Under the pieces are notes generated by a model, which ran no database searches, had not been told where the DNA came from, and saw only the letters and a program-made list of their open reading frames with translations. This document shows, in pieces, positions 26,466-34,848 of a stretch of 64,000 bases of DNA. The stretch lies in contig CAZMAR010000001.1 in the NCBI GenBank assembly GCA_964564635.1, positions 806,001 to 870,000 of the forward strand. The letters are read 5' to 3'. The first letter of the stretch is position 1. Each line of letters opens with the position of its first letter. Made by a program: the position numbers and the translations under genes. The stretch is from Tepidaquicella sp964564635 (GTDB taxonomy: Bacteria > Bacteroidota > Ignavibacteria > Tepidaquicellales > Tepidaquicellaceae).

Positions 26466-27311
26466 ATGAATGAAATCAAAAATAAAGACTACGACGACCA
26501 AATGGATAGGTTAGATGACCAATCTTCAGATGAGGATTCAGGTTCACGTATTTTAGAGTTTTATGATAAAGAGGATGAAAACGGGAAAATTGACTTTTCA
26601 GGAAAACTTGCAATTTTATACAAACTAAAGAAAATAGATGAGGAATTAGCAGATATTGAAGAAGAAAAAGGGGACCTACCAGAGAAAATTGAGGATTTGA
26701 CAGAAAGAATAAATTTTTATGAAAAACGAATTGAAGAGAATGAAAATAATTTAGAACTATTAAACTCAGAAGAGAAAAAGTTAATAAAAGAAAATAAAAA
26801 GATTGAAGAACGAGCAAATAAATACGATGAACAGAAATACAATGTAAGAACAAATAAGGAATATGATGATATTTCAAAAATGATTGATGAGTGTTTTGAT
26901 ATGCTTGATAAAAATGAGAAAAGATTAAAAGAAATTTCAGGCTTAAAAGAAGCCTTAAGCAAGGAAATAGAAGCAGATAAGGAAAAACTTGATGAATTTA
27001 TAGAAGAGAGAGATGATTGTCAGAGCAAGCTTGATGATTTGAATGCACAGTTTGAAGAAGAAGAAACCGAATTAATTAAAAGTAGAAAAGCATATTTGGT
27101 GAAACTCGACAGCGAAACAAGAAGTTTATATGAAAGGATAAACAGCAGCTATAGAGGTGAAGCTATTGCAATTGTGAGGAGAGGAAATTGCACAGGGTGC
27201 TACAATTCTATTCCTCCTCAGCGAGAAATAGAAATAAGGATGGCAGCGGCAATATATACCTGCCAATCCTGTGGTAGAATACTCATTGATGAATCACATA
27301 TAAAGGAGTAA
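26466..27311 (+). CDS. Coiled-coil protein with C-terminal C4 zinc ribbon (CdsZ/DUF164 family)
   Basis: The 281-residue protein has an acidic N-terminus, then a long heptad-rich antiparallel coiled coil (about residues 50-210) dominated by Glu and Lys. A C-terminal zinc ribbon follows with two CxxC pairs, CTGC and CQSC, and the linker NSIPPQREIEIR. This architecture matches the C4-type zinc-ribbon family found beside nif3 in many bacteria; its proposed roles include nucleic-acid binding. It starts two bases after the Nif3-derived gene stop, so the two are probably co-transcribed, and ends directly before rnpB. Confidence 0.88.
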   Translation: MNEIKNKDYDDQMDRLDDQSSDEDSGSRILEFYDKEDENGKIDFSGKLAILYKLKKIDEELADIEEEKGDLPEKIEDLTERINFYEKRIEENENNLELLNSEEKKLIKENKKIEERANKYDEQKYNVRTNKEYDDISKMIDECFDMLDKNEKRLKEISGLKEALSKEIEADKEKLDEFIEERDDCQSKLDDLNAQFEEEETELIKSRKAYLVKLDSETRSLYERINSSYRGEAIAIVRRGNCTGCYNSIPPQREIEIRMAAAIYTCQSCGRILIDESHIKE

Positions 27312-27326
27312 AAAACAGTTCTTTTT

Positions 27327-27708
27327 AGACTCGCTATAAACAATCGCGCTCATAAAAAGAAATGAGTGAGGAAAGTCCGGACTCCAAACGAGCAGGGATG
27401 CCGGGAGAAATTCCCGGGGCTTTGTTCCCAAAGGAACAAAGTACGGAAAGTGTCACAGAAAAGCAAACTTTTCTGGCTGCGTGCCAGAATAAAGGTGAAA
27501 CGGCAGGGTAAGCGCCTACCATTCAGGAAGCAATTTCTGGGATTGATAAACCCCATCCGGAGCAAGGCTAAGCAAGAGAGTTCAAGGTCTGCTCGCTTGA
27601 GATACTCTCTGGGTAAGCCGCGTTAAACGAAGCAGTAATGCTCTCGTTAAGATTAATGATTGTTAACCGCTTTATGCGGTCACAGAATCCGGCTTATTTA
27701 GCGAGTCT
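27327..27708 (+). ncRNA. rnpB: RNase P RNA (bacterial class A)
   Basis: The ribozyme subunit that matures tRNA 5' ends. Conserved elements are visible: GAGGAAAGTCCGGACTCC (5' strand of P4 and flanks), the internal helices with GGGTAAGC-type elements, GAGTTCAAGGTCTGCTCG, GGGTAAGCCGCGTTAAACGA, and the 3' strand ACAGAATCCGGCTTA. P1 is formed by AGACTCGCTA at the 5' end and TAGCGAGTCT at the 3' end. The helix continues beyond the mature ends on both sides into A and T tracts. The mature ends given are estimates from P1. Confidence 0.96.
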
Positions 27709-27726
27709 AAAAAGAATTGTTTTTTT
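27699..27726 (+). terminator. rnpB terminator formed by extension of helix P1
   Basis: The 3' strand of P1 and the bases after it (27699-27724) can pair with 27311-27336 in an almost unbroken helix of about 26 bp, with one G-U pair, ending in a T run at 27720-27726. No separate hairpin is seen before nadA, which converges from the other strand, so this long-range helix plus T tract is the likely terminator. Confidence 0.55.
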
Positions 27727-27737
27727 ATGTTATGGAG

Positions 27738-28691
27738 TTAACTTAATTCAAGCATTTTCTGAATAGGCTTTAATGCTTTTTGCCTTAATTCCTCATCAAT
27801 TTTTATCTCTGGATATCCGTTTTTCATACAGAGATATAATTTTTCAAGTGTATTTAATCGCATATAGGGACAATTATTACAGTTACATCCCGCTTCTGGT
27901 AAAGCAGGAATAAATTCTTTTTCTGGAGCTTTTTTCCGCATTTGAAACAGAATACCAGGTTCTGTAACCACGATAAATTTTTTCTTCGGGCTTTTAATAA
28001 CATAATTAAGCAAAGAACTCGTAGAGCCGATGAAATCAGAAATATTTAATATATTTTCTTCACACTCGGGGTGGGAAATAATATCTGCATCAGGATTTTC
28101 TAACTTTAACTTTAAAATTTTACTCTCGCTGAATGTTTCATGGACAATACAGGACCCGGGCCATAGGACCATATCTCTCCCTGTTTTTTTAGAAATATAT
28201 TTTCCAAGGTTTTTATCTGGAGCAAAAATTATTTTCTGAGATTCTGGAATACTTCTAACTATTTTCTCTGCATTTGAGGATGTGCAAATTATATCCGAGA
28301 TGGCTTTTACCTCTGCTGTACTATTGATGTATGTAATCAAAATATGATTAGGATATTTTTCCTTGAATTTCTTTAATAAATCCGCTGGACACCCTTCAGC
28401 AAGAGAACAACCAGCGTTTAAATCCGGAATTAATACTTTTTTATCTGGGTTAAGAATTTTTGCAGTTTCCGCCATAAAATGTACTCCTGCAAAAACTATT
28501 ACATCAGCATGAGTTTTTGCTGCTTCCTGTGAAAGTTGCAAACTATCTCCAATAAAATCACCGAGTTCCTGAATTTCTTCTTCCTGATAATAGTGTACAA
28601 GTAAAACAGCATTTAACTCGTGTTTTAATCTAATAATTTCTTCTTTTAAAAATTTTTTATCAGTATGAATATTTCTTAATCTCTTAATCAT
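27738..28691 (-). CDS. nadA: Quinolinate synthase
   Basis: Condenses iminoaspartate and dihydroxyacetone phosphate to quinolinate, the first ring in NAD synthesis, using a [4Fe-4S] cluster. The 317-residue protein has LVHYYQEEEIQELGDFIGDS near residue 30, FAGVHFMAETAKILNP, and three cysteine regions that would hold the cluster: NAGCSLAEGCP near 93, HPECEENI near 207 and GCNCNNCPYM near 270. Length is typical of the short form. No nadB or nadC is in the window. It converges with rnpB. Confidence 0.96.
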   Translation of the reverse strand: MIKRLRNIHTDKKFLKEEIIRLKHELNAVLLVHYYQEEEIQELGDFIGDSLQLSQEAAKTHADVIVFAGVHFMAETAKILNPDKKVLIPDLNAGCSLAEGCPADLLKKFKEKYPNHILITYINSTAEVKAISDIICTSSNAEKIVRSIPESQKIIFAPDKNLGKYISKKTGRDMVLWPGSCIVHETFSESKILKLKLENPDADIISHPECEENILNISDFIGSTSSLLNYVIKSPKKKFIVVTEPGILFQMRKKAPEKEFIPALPEAGCNCNNCPYMRLNTLEKLYLCMKNGYPEIKIDEELRQKALKPIQKMLELS

Positions 28692-28795
28692 AATTTATCC
28701 TTATTTGTAAAATTAATCTATTTTATCTTTATTATACATAACAAAATAAATCGAAAAGAGTTTAATATTAATCTTACATTTAATAATTTTCCAGT

Positions 28796-29470
28796 ATGAA
28801 AGGAATGATATTAGCTGCTGGCTTTGGAACAAGGTTAAAACCATTAACAGATATAATTCCAAAAGCATTGATAGAATATAAATCAAAACCCCTTATTGTC
28901 TATCAGATAGAAAGATTGAAAGAGTTGGGAGTAGATGAAATCATAGTAAATATTCATCACTTGCCTGATAAAATAAACGAAAAAATTGATACATTTGCTG
29001 AAAATTTTAGAATAAAAATTCACAGTATTTATGAACCAGAAATACTCGGCACTGGCGGAGGTATTTTGAATGCGGGTAAATATCTAAAAAAATCTGAATT
29101 TTCAATTATTTGTAATGTTGATGTTTTTACAGATTTTGAATTAAATAAAATGATAGATTTTCATAAGAAACAAAAACCCCTTGCAACTATTCTCGTACAA
29201 AAGCGAGCCACAACAAGATATCTAAGATTTAATGAAGAGATGAAATTAATAGGAAGAGCGAGCGGTATGGAGTTAAATAAATATAATTTTGCTTTTAACG
29301 GAATCCATATAATATCAAAAAAGTTTTTTGAATTAAATATTCCAGTAAAATATTATGATGTTATTGATTTATACTTAAACCTTGTAAATAACGGGGAGGT
29401 AATTTATGGCTTTAATGCAGGCGATAGTAAGTTTAAAGATTTAGGGAAGCCGGAAAATCTAACAGAATAA
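28796..29470 (+). CDS. Sugar-1-phosphate nucleotidyltransferase family protein
   Basis: The 224-residue protein begins with the nucleotide-binding signature MILAAGFGTRLKPLTD, followed by the PKALIEY lysine motif, GTGGGI and NVDVFTDFE. These are the features of RmlA/MurU/HddC-type enzymes that couple a sugar-1-phosphate to an NTP. At this short length, without a C-terminal hexapeptide domain, it most resembles MurU- or mannose-1-phosphate guanylyltransferase-like proteins. Which sugar is used cannot be told. It is divergent from nadA. Confidence 0.85.
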   Translation: MKGMILAAGFGTRLKPLTDIIPKALIEYKSKPLIVYQIERLKELGVDEIIVNIHHLPDKINEKIDTFAENFRIKIHSIYEPEILGTGGGILNAGKYLKKSEFSIICNVDVFTDFELNKMIDFHKKQKPLATILVQKRATTRYLRFNEEMKLIGRASGMELNKYNFAFNGIHIISKKFFELNIPVKYYDVIDLYLNLVNNGEVIYGFNAGDSKFKDLGKPENLTE

Positions 29471-29477
29471 ATTATAT

Positions 29478-29714
29478 TTAAGAAACTGATTCCACTCTTT
29501 TCACTTCAGGAATTTCCATCATAATAAATCTTTCAATTCCAGCCCTCAAAGTCATCATACTCATTGGACATCCACGGCAGGCACCAACTAATCTAACTTC
29601 AACAATATTATCATCAGTAACATTAACAACCTCAACATCACCACCATCTTGTTGAAGGTATGGTCTTATTTTCTCAACAACAGTTTTTACTTCTTCTAAA
29701 GTTATTTTTTTCAA
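29478..29714 (-). CDS. NifU C-terminal-domain (Nfu) iron-sulfur scaffold protein
   Basis: A 78-residue stand-alone Nfu domain: LEEVKTVVEKIRPYLQQDGGDVEV, then VRLVGACRGCPMSMMTLRAGIE with the CxxC that binds a bridging [4Fe-4S] cluster, and EVKRV at the end. A TTG start at 29714 is chosen because GGAGG (29721-29725) stands 6 bases before it, while the longer ATG at 29732 has no such site and adds residues (MKWRIK) outside the family. The stop of mrp sits between, so the two genes are coupled. Together they would assemble and deliver Fe-S clusters, including to enzymes such as NadA. Confidence 0.9.
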   Translation of the reverse strand: MKKITLEEVKTVVEKIRPYLQQDGGDVEVVNVTDDNIVEVRLVGACRGCPMSMMTLRAGIERFIMMEIPEVKRVESVS

Positions 29715-29715
29715 T

Positions 29716-30801
29716 TTAATCCTCCATTTCAATTTCTAATTCCTGATTTGAATCAGAATCAGAATTTCTTTTATTCAAATCAAGAATAATTTTTCTTGCA
29801 ATATCTCTGAAAATTTTTGCTTCCATAGAATCAGGTAGAGAATTTACAATAGGATTGCCTTCATCGCCCTTTTCTCTGATAGCAGTATTAATAGGAATTT
29901 CACCTAAAAAAGTTAAATTATTTTCTTCACATAAGAGTTTTCCACCACCTTTGCCAAATATATAATCTTTCTCACCATTCTCTTTCAAGTAATAGCTCAT
30001 ATTTTCTATTATTCCCAATGTGGGAACATTTACTTTCTGAAACATTAAATGACCTTTCCTTGCATCTGCAACAGCAATCTCCTGCGGAGTAGTAATAATT
30101 ATTGCACCTGTTAAAGGAATAACCTGACTTAAAGTTAACTGAATATCTCCTGTTCCAGGTGGCATATCAAATAATAGAAAATCCAGTTTGTCCCAGTGAG
30201 TATCTACCATAAATTGCCTTAAAGCAGAAGAAGCCATAGGACCCCGCCAGACAACAGCAGTATCATAATCAACAAGCAATCCTATAGACATAATTTTCAG
30301 ACCGAATTTTTCAACCGGTATCAACATCTTTCTGTCATTAATTACAGCAACAGCGGGTCTTTTATTTATATTTAGCATTAATGGAATAGATGGTCCATAA
30401 ATATCAGCATCAATTAATCCTACATAGGCACCTTCCTGCACTAACGCTAAAGCAAGATTAACTGCGATTGTTGATTTTCCGACACCTCCCTTTCCGGATG
30501 CAATAGCAATTGTATTCTTAACTCCTGGCAGAATCTCCTCTTTTTGTTTGTTCTTGTGGTTAACAATACCAAGTTTATAATTAATTTCAACCTGATTTAT
30601 ATCCGGAAACTGCCTGAGTACTTCCCTTCTTATTTCTTCTCTGTACTGCTCAATAGCGGGATATGACAAATCTGAAATACCAATTTCCAATCTAATCTTA
30701 CCGTTACTTTTAAACGCTCCATAAATAAAATCCAGTTGAGATAGACTTTTGTTTAAAATAGGATCATTGATCGCAGATAAATCGATTTTTATTTTTTCCA
30801 T
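29716..30801 (-). CDS. mrp: Mrp/ApbC-family P-loop iron-sulfur carrier protein
   Basis: The 361-residue protein has an N-terminal MIP18-like domain (about 1-85) and a deviant Walker A motif, IASGKGGVGKSTIAVNLALAL, near residue 97. DADIYGPSIPLM, a Walker B-like LLFDMPPGTGD and IITTPQEIAVADARKG follow. In E. coli-type ApbC a CxxC pair follows NMSY and bridges the Fe-S cluster in the dimer. Here that position reads NMSYYLKENGEKDYIFG with no cysteines, a variant also seen, as I recall, in Bacteroidota homologues. It is the upstream gene of the Nfu pair. A C-terminal acidic tail (residues 345-361) is unusual. Confidence 0.9.
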   Translation of the reverse strand: MEKIKIDLSAINDPILNKSLSQLDFIYGAFKSNGKIRLEIGISDLSYPAIEQYREEIRREVLRQFPDINQVEINYKLGIVNHKNKQKEEILPGVKNTIAIASGKGGVGKSTIAVNLALALVQEGAYVGLIDADIYGPSIPLMLNINKRPAVAVINDRKMLIPVEKFGLKIMSIGLLVDYDTAVVWRGPMASSALRQFMVDTHWDKLDFLLFDMPPGTGDIQLTLSQVIPLTGAIIITTPQEIAVADARKGHLMFQKVNVPTLGIIENMSYYLKENGEKDYIFGKGGGKLLCEENNLTFLGEIPINTAIREKGDEGNPIVNSLPDSMEAKIFRDIARKIILDLNKRNSDSDSNQELEIEMED

Positions 30802-30957
30802 AATTCGATAATTTATGTTTAAAAATACATATATTTAATAATAGAATGAATACATATAATAATCACAAATAATAAAACAGAAATTTATTAATCACAGTTC
30901 ATTTAAATTGATTTTAGAAACTAATTTAAATAATTTTATAAAAATCAATTATTCATT

Positions 30958-31548
30958 TTGAGTAAAAAGGCTCGTTTTTGGTTATTCCTTCTAATAGTTG
31001 CATCAATTATATGGTTAGGAGGTCATAATATAAGAGTGATTATTGGCAATGAGTTACTCAGTTTTGATGAATTTAGTTTTAGATTAAATGTTCCACCAGA
31101 TGAAGAAAGAACAATATTTAGATTGCTTTCTTATTCATCTGTTTTAGTAGCAATAGGATATATAATTACATTTATTTCGGCTATTCTATTTCTAAAAACC
31201 TATAAAACCCATTACAGGGAAAATGTTTGGTTGATAATGTGTTCATTGCTATTTTTTGTATTCTCACCTGTAGAATTTTATAACATATATCTGGATTATA
31301 AATTTTATATGCTATTTATGACCAATCCAGGAGAGCGAGATGAATTACTAAGGATTTTCGGAGAAAGGGTTGGGTTTTTAAAAGGTGTTCCCTGGATTGC
31401 AATATTGAGTTATTACACAGCAATATTCATTGCAATTTTTCAACCATTGAAAAAAACTCAAGAGGAATTGAAAAAAGATGATGAGGCGCAAAAGAAATAT
31501 GCTTATGAGTACAATATGCACGAAGAAGATGATATAATAGATTTATAA
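30958..31548 (+). CDS. Membrane protein of unknown function
   Basis: A 196-residue protein with about four predicted membrane helices (residues about 7-26, 57-82, 93-112 and 150-170) and a hydrophilic, acidic C-terminal tail (MHEEDDIIDL). Between helices 1 and 2 is a likely external loop, and between 3 and 4 another (NIYLDYKFYM, GERDELLRIFG). The only upstream start is TTG. I recognise no family. It heads a plus-strand run of four closely spaced genes, but the spacing alone does not assign a role. Confidence 0.7.
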   Translation: MSKKARFWLFLLIVASIIWLGGHNIRVIIGNELLSFDEFSFRLNVPPDEERTIFRLLSYSSVLVAIGYIITFISAILFLKTYKTHYRENVWLIMCSLLFFVFSPVEFYNIYLDYKFYMLFMTNPGERDELLRIFGERVGFLKGVPWIAILSYYTAIFIAIFQPLKKTQEELKKDDEAQKKYAYEYNMHEEDDIIDL

Positions 31549-31560
31549 AAAATATTCACA

Positions 31561-31857
31561 ATGGGCAGAATAATAAGGAAAATAAAAGAGAAAAAAACAG
31601 ATGAAAAAAAAGATGCACTGATAAAGGAACTCATAAGTTTATACGAACAACTGGAGTTTACTGTAAGAATTGAAAAAGGATATTTTAAAGATGGCTTTTG
31701 TCTGTTAAGAAATCAAAAAATCCTTTTGTTAAATAAAAATTTAGACCAGGATAAAAAAATAAAATTTTTAATTCAAAATCTTTCAGAACTACCAATCGAA
31801 AATATATTTATCAAACCAGGAATAAGAGAATTGATTGAAAATACCACCTTAGTTTAA
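31561..31857 (+). CDS. Small soluble protein of unknown function
   Basis: A 98-residue protein that starts with a basic helix (GRIIRKIKEKKTDEKK), followed by a compact alpha/beta segment with VRIEKGYFKDGFCLLRNQK and a second half rich in Leu, Ile and Asn. It has no cysteine pair, signal peptide or membrane helix. I do not recognise it. It lies 12 bases after a membrane protein gene and 6 bases before the MBL hydrolase gene, so co-expression is likely. Confidence 0.65.
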   Translation: MGRIIRKIKEKKTDEKKDALIKELISLYEQLEFTVRIEKGYFKDGFCLLRNQKILLLNKNLDQDKKIKFLIQNLSELPIENIFIKPGIRELIENTTLV

Positions 31858-31863
31858 TTTTTT

Positions 31864-32634
31864 ATGAAGGTTATTATATTAGGATCAGGGACTTCTCAGG
31901 GAATACCACTCATAGGTTGTAAATGTAAAACCTGCAAATCAAAAAATCCAAAAGATAAAAGATTAAGGGCATCTGCTTTTATAGAAACAAAAGATGCAAA
32001 AATTTTAATTGATACTTCTATTGATTTCAGGCAACAAATGTTGAAATCAAAAATTACTGATATTGATGCTGTATTATTTACACATCATCATGTTGACCAC
32101 ATTTTTGGAATGGATGACTTAAGACAAATAAATCAAAGACTTGACAAATACATAGATATATATGGGAATAAAGCAACAATAGAAGAAATAAAAATTACAT
32201 TTAGATATATTTTTGATGAAGAATTAATCAGATATAAAGCTGTTCCCCTTGTGAATATACATACAATAAAAAATGAACCCTTTTATATAAAAAGGACAAA
32301 GATAATTCCAATTGAAGTATTTCACGGCAGGATAAAAATATTTGGCTACAGAATTTCTAAGTTTGCATATATCACCGATTGTAGTTTTATACCTGAGAGT
32401 GAATACGAGAAATTCGAAAATCTTGATTTACTAATTATAAATGCTTTAAGACGCAAACCACATCCAACACATTTTAATCTTAAGCAAGCAATAGAAATTT
32501 CAAAGATGTTCAAGCCTAAAATGACTTATTTCACACATATAACTCATGATTTAAATCATAAAGAAATAAATAAAAACTTACCGGAAAACATTCGCCTGGG
32601 TTACGATGGTTTAGTCGTAGAATTAAAAGAATAA
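31864..32634 (+). CDS. MBL-fold metallohydrolase (PhnP-like)
   Basis: The 256-residue protein begins with LGSGTSQGIPLIGCKCKTC, which carries the cysteine zinc-knuckle (CKCKTC) found in PhnP-like phosphodiesterases. The metallo-beta-lactamase motif HHHVDHIFGMDDL follows near residue 77, later ligands include VFHGRIKIFGYR and ITDCSF, and a final HITHDLNH sits near the C-terminus. This would bind two metals and cleave a phosphodiester or related bond. The substrate is unknown; no phosphonate genes are nearby. It is ten bases upstream of the inositol-phosphatase family gene. Confidence 0.88.
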   Translation: MKVIILGSGTSQGIPLIGCKCKTCKSKNPKDKRLRASAFIETKDAKILIDTSIDFRQQMLKSKITDIDAVLFTHHHVDHIFGMDDLRQINQRLDKYIDIYGNKATIEEIKITFRYIFDEELIRYKAVPLVNIHTIKNEPFYIKRTKIIPIEVFHGRIKIFGYRISKFAYITDCSFIPESEYEKFENLDLLIINALRRKPHPTHFNLKQAIEISKMFKPKMTYFTHITHDLNHKEINKNLPENIRLGYDGLVVELKE

Positions 32635-32643
32635 GAAAATTAA

Positions 32644-33423
32644 ATGAATAAAATAAAGGAAACACTATATAAAGCTGTTTATGAATCGGGAAAAATTCTG
32701 AAATCATACTTTCAGAAAAAATTTAAAATAGAGAGCAAAGATGTTATATCAAATCTTGTTACTGAAGTAGATAAAAAATCTGAAGAGAAAATCATAAATA
32801 TTATAAAAAGTAATTTCCCTGACCACAACATTCTTTCAGAAGAAATTGGAGCAGTAGATGCAGAAGAAGAAATAAAATGGATTATTGATCCATTAGACGG
32901 GACAGTAAATTATGCACATAGTATTCCAATTTTCTGCATTTCAGTTGGTATTGAAAAAGACAACGAAATTTTTATGGGTTTAGTATATAATCCGATATCA
33001 GGAGAAGAATTTTTTGCTGAAAAAGGAAAAGGAGCATATTTAAACAAAAAACGAATAAAAGTTTCAAAAGAAAATAATTTACAGAAATCATTATTGGTGA
33101 CAGGATTTCCATACAACACCAGTAAAAACCCAAATAACCCCGCAAAAGTTTTTTCAAAATTTGTTAATATGGATATACCTGTAAGAAGAATCGGCTCTGC
33201 AGCACTTGATTTATGCTGGACTGCCTGTGGAAGATTTGACGGATTCTGGGAATATAGTTTAAACCCCTGGGATACTGCAGCAGGATACTTAATTTTGAAA
33301 GAATCCGGTGGTATGATTACAGATTTTAAGGGGAGAAATTACTCTATATATTGTAAAGAAATTTTGGCAACCAACGGCTTAATTCACAAGCAAATGTTGA
33401 GAGTAATCAATAAAGCTTCTTAA
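32644..33423 (+). CDS. suhB: Inositol monophosphatase family protein
   Basis: A Mg-dependent phosphatase of 259 residues. Metal-binding motifs are visible in order: LSEEIGA near residue 66, WIIDPLDGTVNYAHSIP near residue 80, and NPWDTAAGYLILKESGG near residue 210. In bacteria this family is SuhB-like, dephosphorylating inositol-1-phosphate or histidinol phosphate, and E. coli SuhB also helps rRNA transcription. Which role applies here is unknown. Its last 17 bases overlap the end of the convergent ribH gene. Confidence 0.9.
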   Translation: MNKIKETLYKAVYESGKILKSYFQKKFKIESKDVISNLVTEVDKKSEEKIINIIKSNFPDHNILSEEIGAVDAEEEIKWIIDPLDGTVNYAHSIPIFCISVGIEKDNEIFMGLVYNPISGEEFFAEKGKGAYLNKKRIKVSKENNLQKSLLVTGFPYNTSKNPNNPAKVFSKFVNMDIPVRRIGSAALDLCWTACGRFDGFWEYSLNPWDTAAGYLILKESGGMITDFKGRNYSIYCKEILATNGLIHKQMLRVINKAS

Positions 33424-33892
33424 GTAAATTATACATTTCCAGAGTAACAAGAGCGGCTTCAAAACCTTTGTTACTTTCTTTTGTAGGAGGATTAATCTGG
33501 CTTCTCTCGAGTGCCTGTTCATCATTATAACAGGTAAGCACCCCAAACCCTGTTGGCATTTTGTATTCATAAGATAATTTATTCAGACTGTCACTAACAG
33601 GGCCTGCAACATATTCAAAGTGTGCTGTTTCTCCTTTTATAACACAACCTAAAACAATAATTCCGTTATACCTTTTAGATTCACATAAAACTCTGTATGT
33701 AACGGGAATCTCAAAAGCCCCGGGCACATAAATGACTGTTACATCCTGATCTTTAATCCCCAACTGATTTAATCCTGCTAATGCCCCTTTTAAGAGTCTC
33801 TCTACAATATAAAAATTAAATTTACTTGCGATAATTGCAATTCTTGCATAAGGGGTTGCTTCTGAATTAATATTACCTTCTAATTCTTTCAT
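33407..33892 (-). CDS. ribH: 6,7-dimethyl-8-ribityllumazine synthase
   Basis: Catalyses the penultimate step of riboflavin synthesis. The 161-residue protein has RIAIIASKFNFYIVERLLKGA near residue 17, VYVPGAFEIPV-type segment (IYVPGAFEIP), GCVIKGETAHFEYVA with the catalytic histidine, and PTGFGVLTCYNDEQALERS. Length and motifs are typical of the 60-meric or pentameric bacterial enzyme. Other rib genes are not in the window. It ends inside the tail of the convergent suhB gene and is followed, upstream, by the PHP gene 7 bases away. Confidence 0.96.
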   Translation of the reverse strand: MKELEGNINSEATPYARIAIIASKFNFYIVERLLKGALAGLNQLGIKDQDVTVIYVPGAFEIPVTYRVLCESKRYNGIIVLGCVIKGETAHFEYVAGPVSDSLNKLSYEYKMPTGFGVLTCYNDEQALERSQINPPTKESNKGFEAALVTLEMYNLLKKLY

Positions 33893-33898
33893 AAAAAA

Positions 33899-34717
33899 TT
33901 AATTTAAAAAATATTTTTCAAAAAAGTTAGTATTCAGATTTATAACATATTTGCCAAGATTTTTCAATTCAAAATTTGAATTACCATGAAAATCCGAACC
34001 ACCTGTTTTAATTAAGGCATAAGTATCAGCAAATTTATCATAAAACTCAATTGTCTTTTTATTATGAGAAGGATGAACTATTTCAATACCTTCCACACCC
34101 AATTGAATAACTTCTGAGAGTTTGCCCTTTAGTGAATTTTTTTCCGGATGAGCAATAACAGCAATACCATTAATTTTTTTAATTAATTTTATTATTTCAG
34201 CAGTAGAGTAATTCTCTTTTTTTACATTTGCTATGCAGGCATCTCCAATATATTTATTGAAAGCTTCCCCAATACTTTTTACATACTTTTTTCTTTTTAG
34301 CATTTCTGCAATGTGCATTCTCCCTGGAGCTTTGGATTCAGAAAACAAATCGTCTAACTCTGAAATATCTATTTTAAATCCCAACGAATTTAATTTTTGT
34401 ATCACTTTTTTAAATCTTATTACTCTTCTTGTATTTTGTTCATTTATAATTTTCTTCAATTCTTTATTATTATAATCTATTCCATAACCTATTATATGTA
34501 TTTCTTTTCCATCAAAGTCTGTACTGAATTCAATCCCTGGAATAAATTTCATACCGAATTTATTGCATCTTTCTATAGCTAAATCTACTCCATTAATACA
34601 GTCATGGTCTGTAATGCTAATTACCTGAATTTTCTGAGAATTGGCCAAATCTATAACATCAACTATATTATATTTGCCATCAGAATAGTTAGTGTGTATG
34701 TGTAAATCTGCTTTAAT
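33899..34717 (-). CDS. PHP-domain phosphoesterase, probable ATT start
   Basis: A metal-dependent phosphoesterase of the RNase AM/TrpH-like PHP family, 272 residues from the start proposed here. The segment ADLHIHTNYSDG carrying the first HxH ligands lies upstream of the first TTG (34648). In frame, a TAA stop stands three codons before an ATT at 34717, and no ATG, GTG or TTG lies between that stop and the HxH motif, so ATT is the only reasonable start (ATT AAA GCA GAT). Further motifs are SITDHDCING, PGIEFSTDF, VIAHPEKN and GGSDFHG. The family removes nucleotides from phosphorylated substrates or RNA ends; the precise substrate is unknown. Confidence 0.88.
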   Translation of the reverse strand: MKADLHIHTNYSDGKYNIVDVIDLANSQKIQVISITDHDCINGVDLAIERCNKFGMKFIPGIEFSTDFDGKEIHIIGYGIDYNNKELKKIINEQNTRRVIRFKKVIQKLNSLGFKIDISELDDLFSESKAPGRMHIAEMLKRKKYVKSIGEAFNKYIGDACIANVKKENYSTAEIIKLIKKINGIAVIAHPEKNSLKGKLSEVIQLGVEGIEIVHPSHNKKTIEFYDKFADTYALIKTGGSDFHGNSNFELKNLGKYVINLNTNFFEKYFLN

Positions 34718-34848
34718 ACTTTTTTAAGAAAGATAAAATTAATATAATTTTCAAAAAAGTCAAAATATCAAGATTATGATTTCATAAGTACTTAAATAAA
34801 ATGCATAAAATTAAATATTTAAAAAGAATTTAATTTTAAGTATATTTA

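Noticed and set aside
27334..27626. Open reading frames on both strands of 60-86 codons
   Set aside because: They lie inside the RNase P RNA, whose conserved elements explain the sequence.
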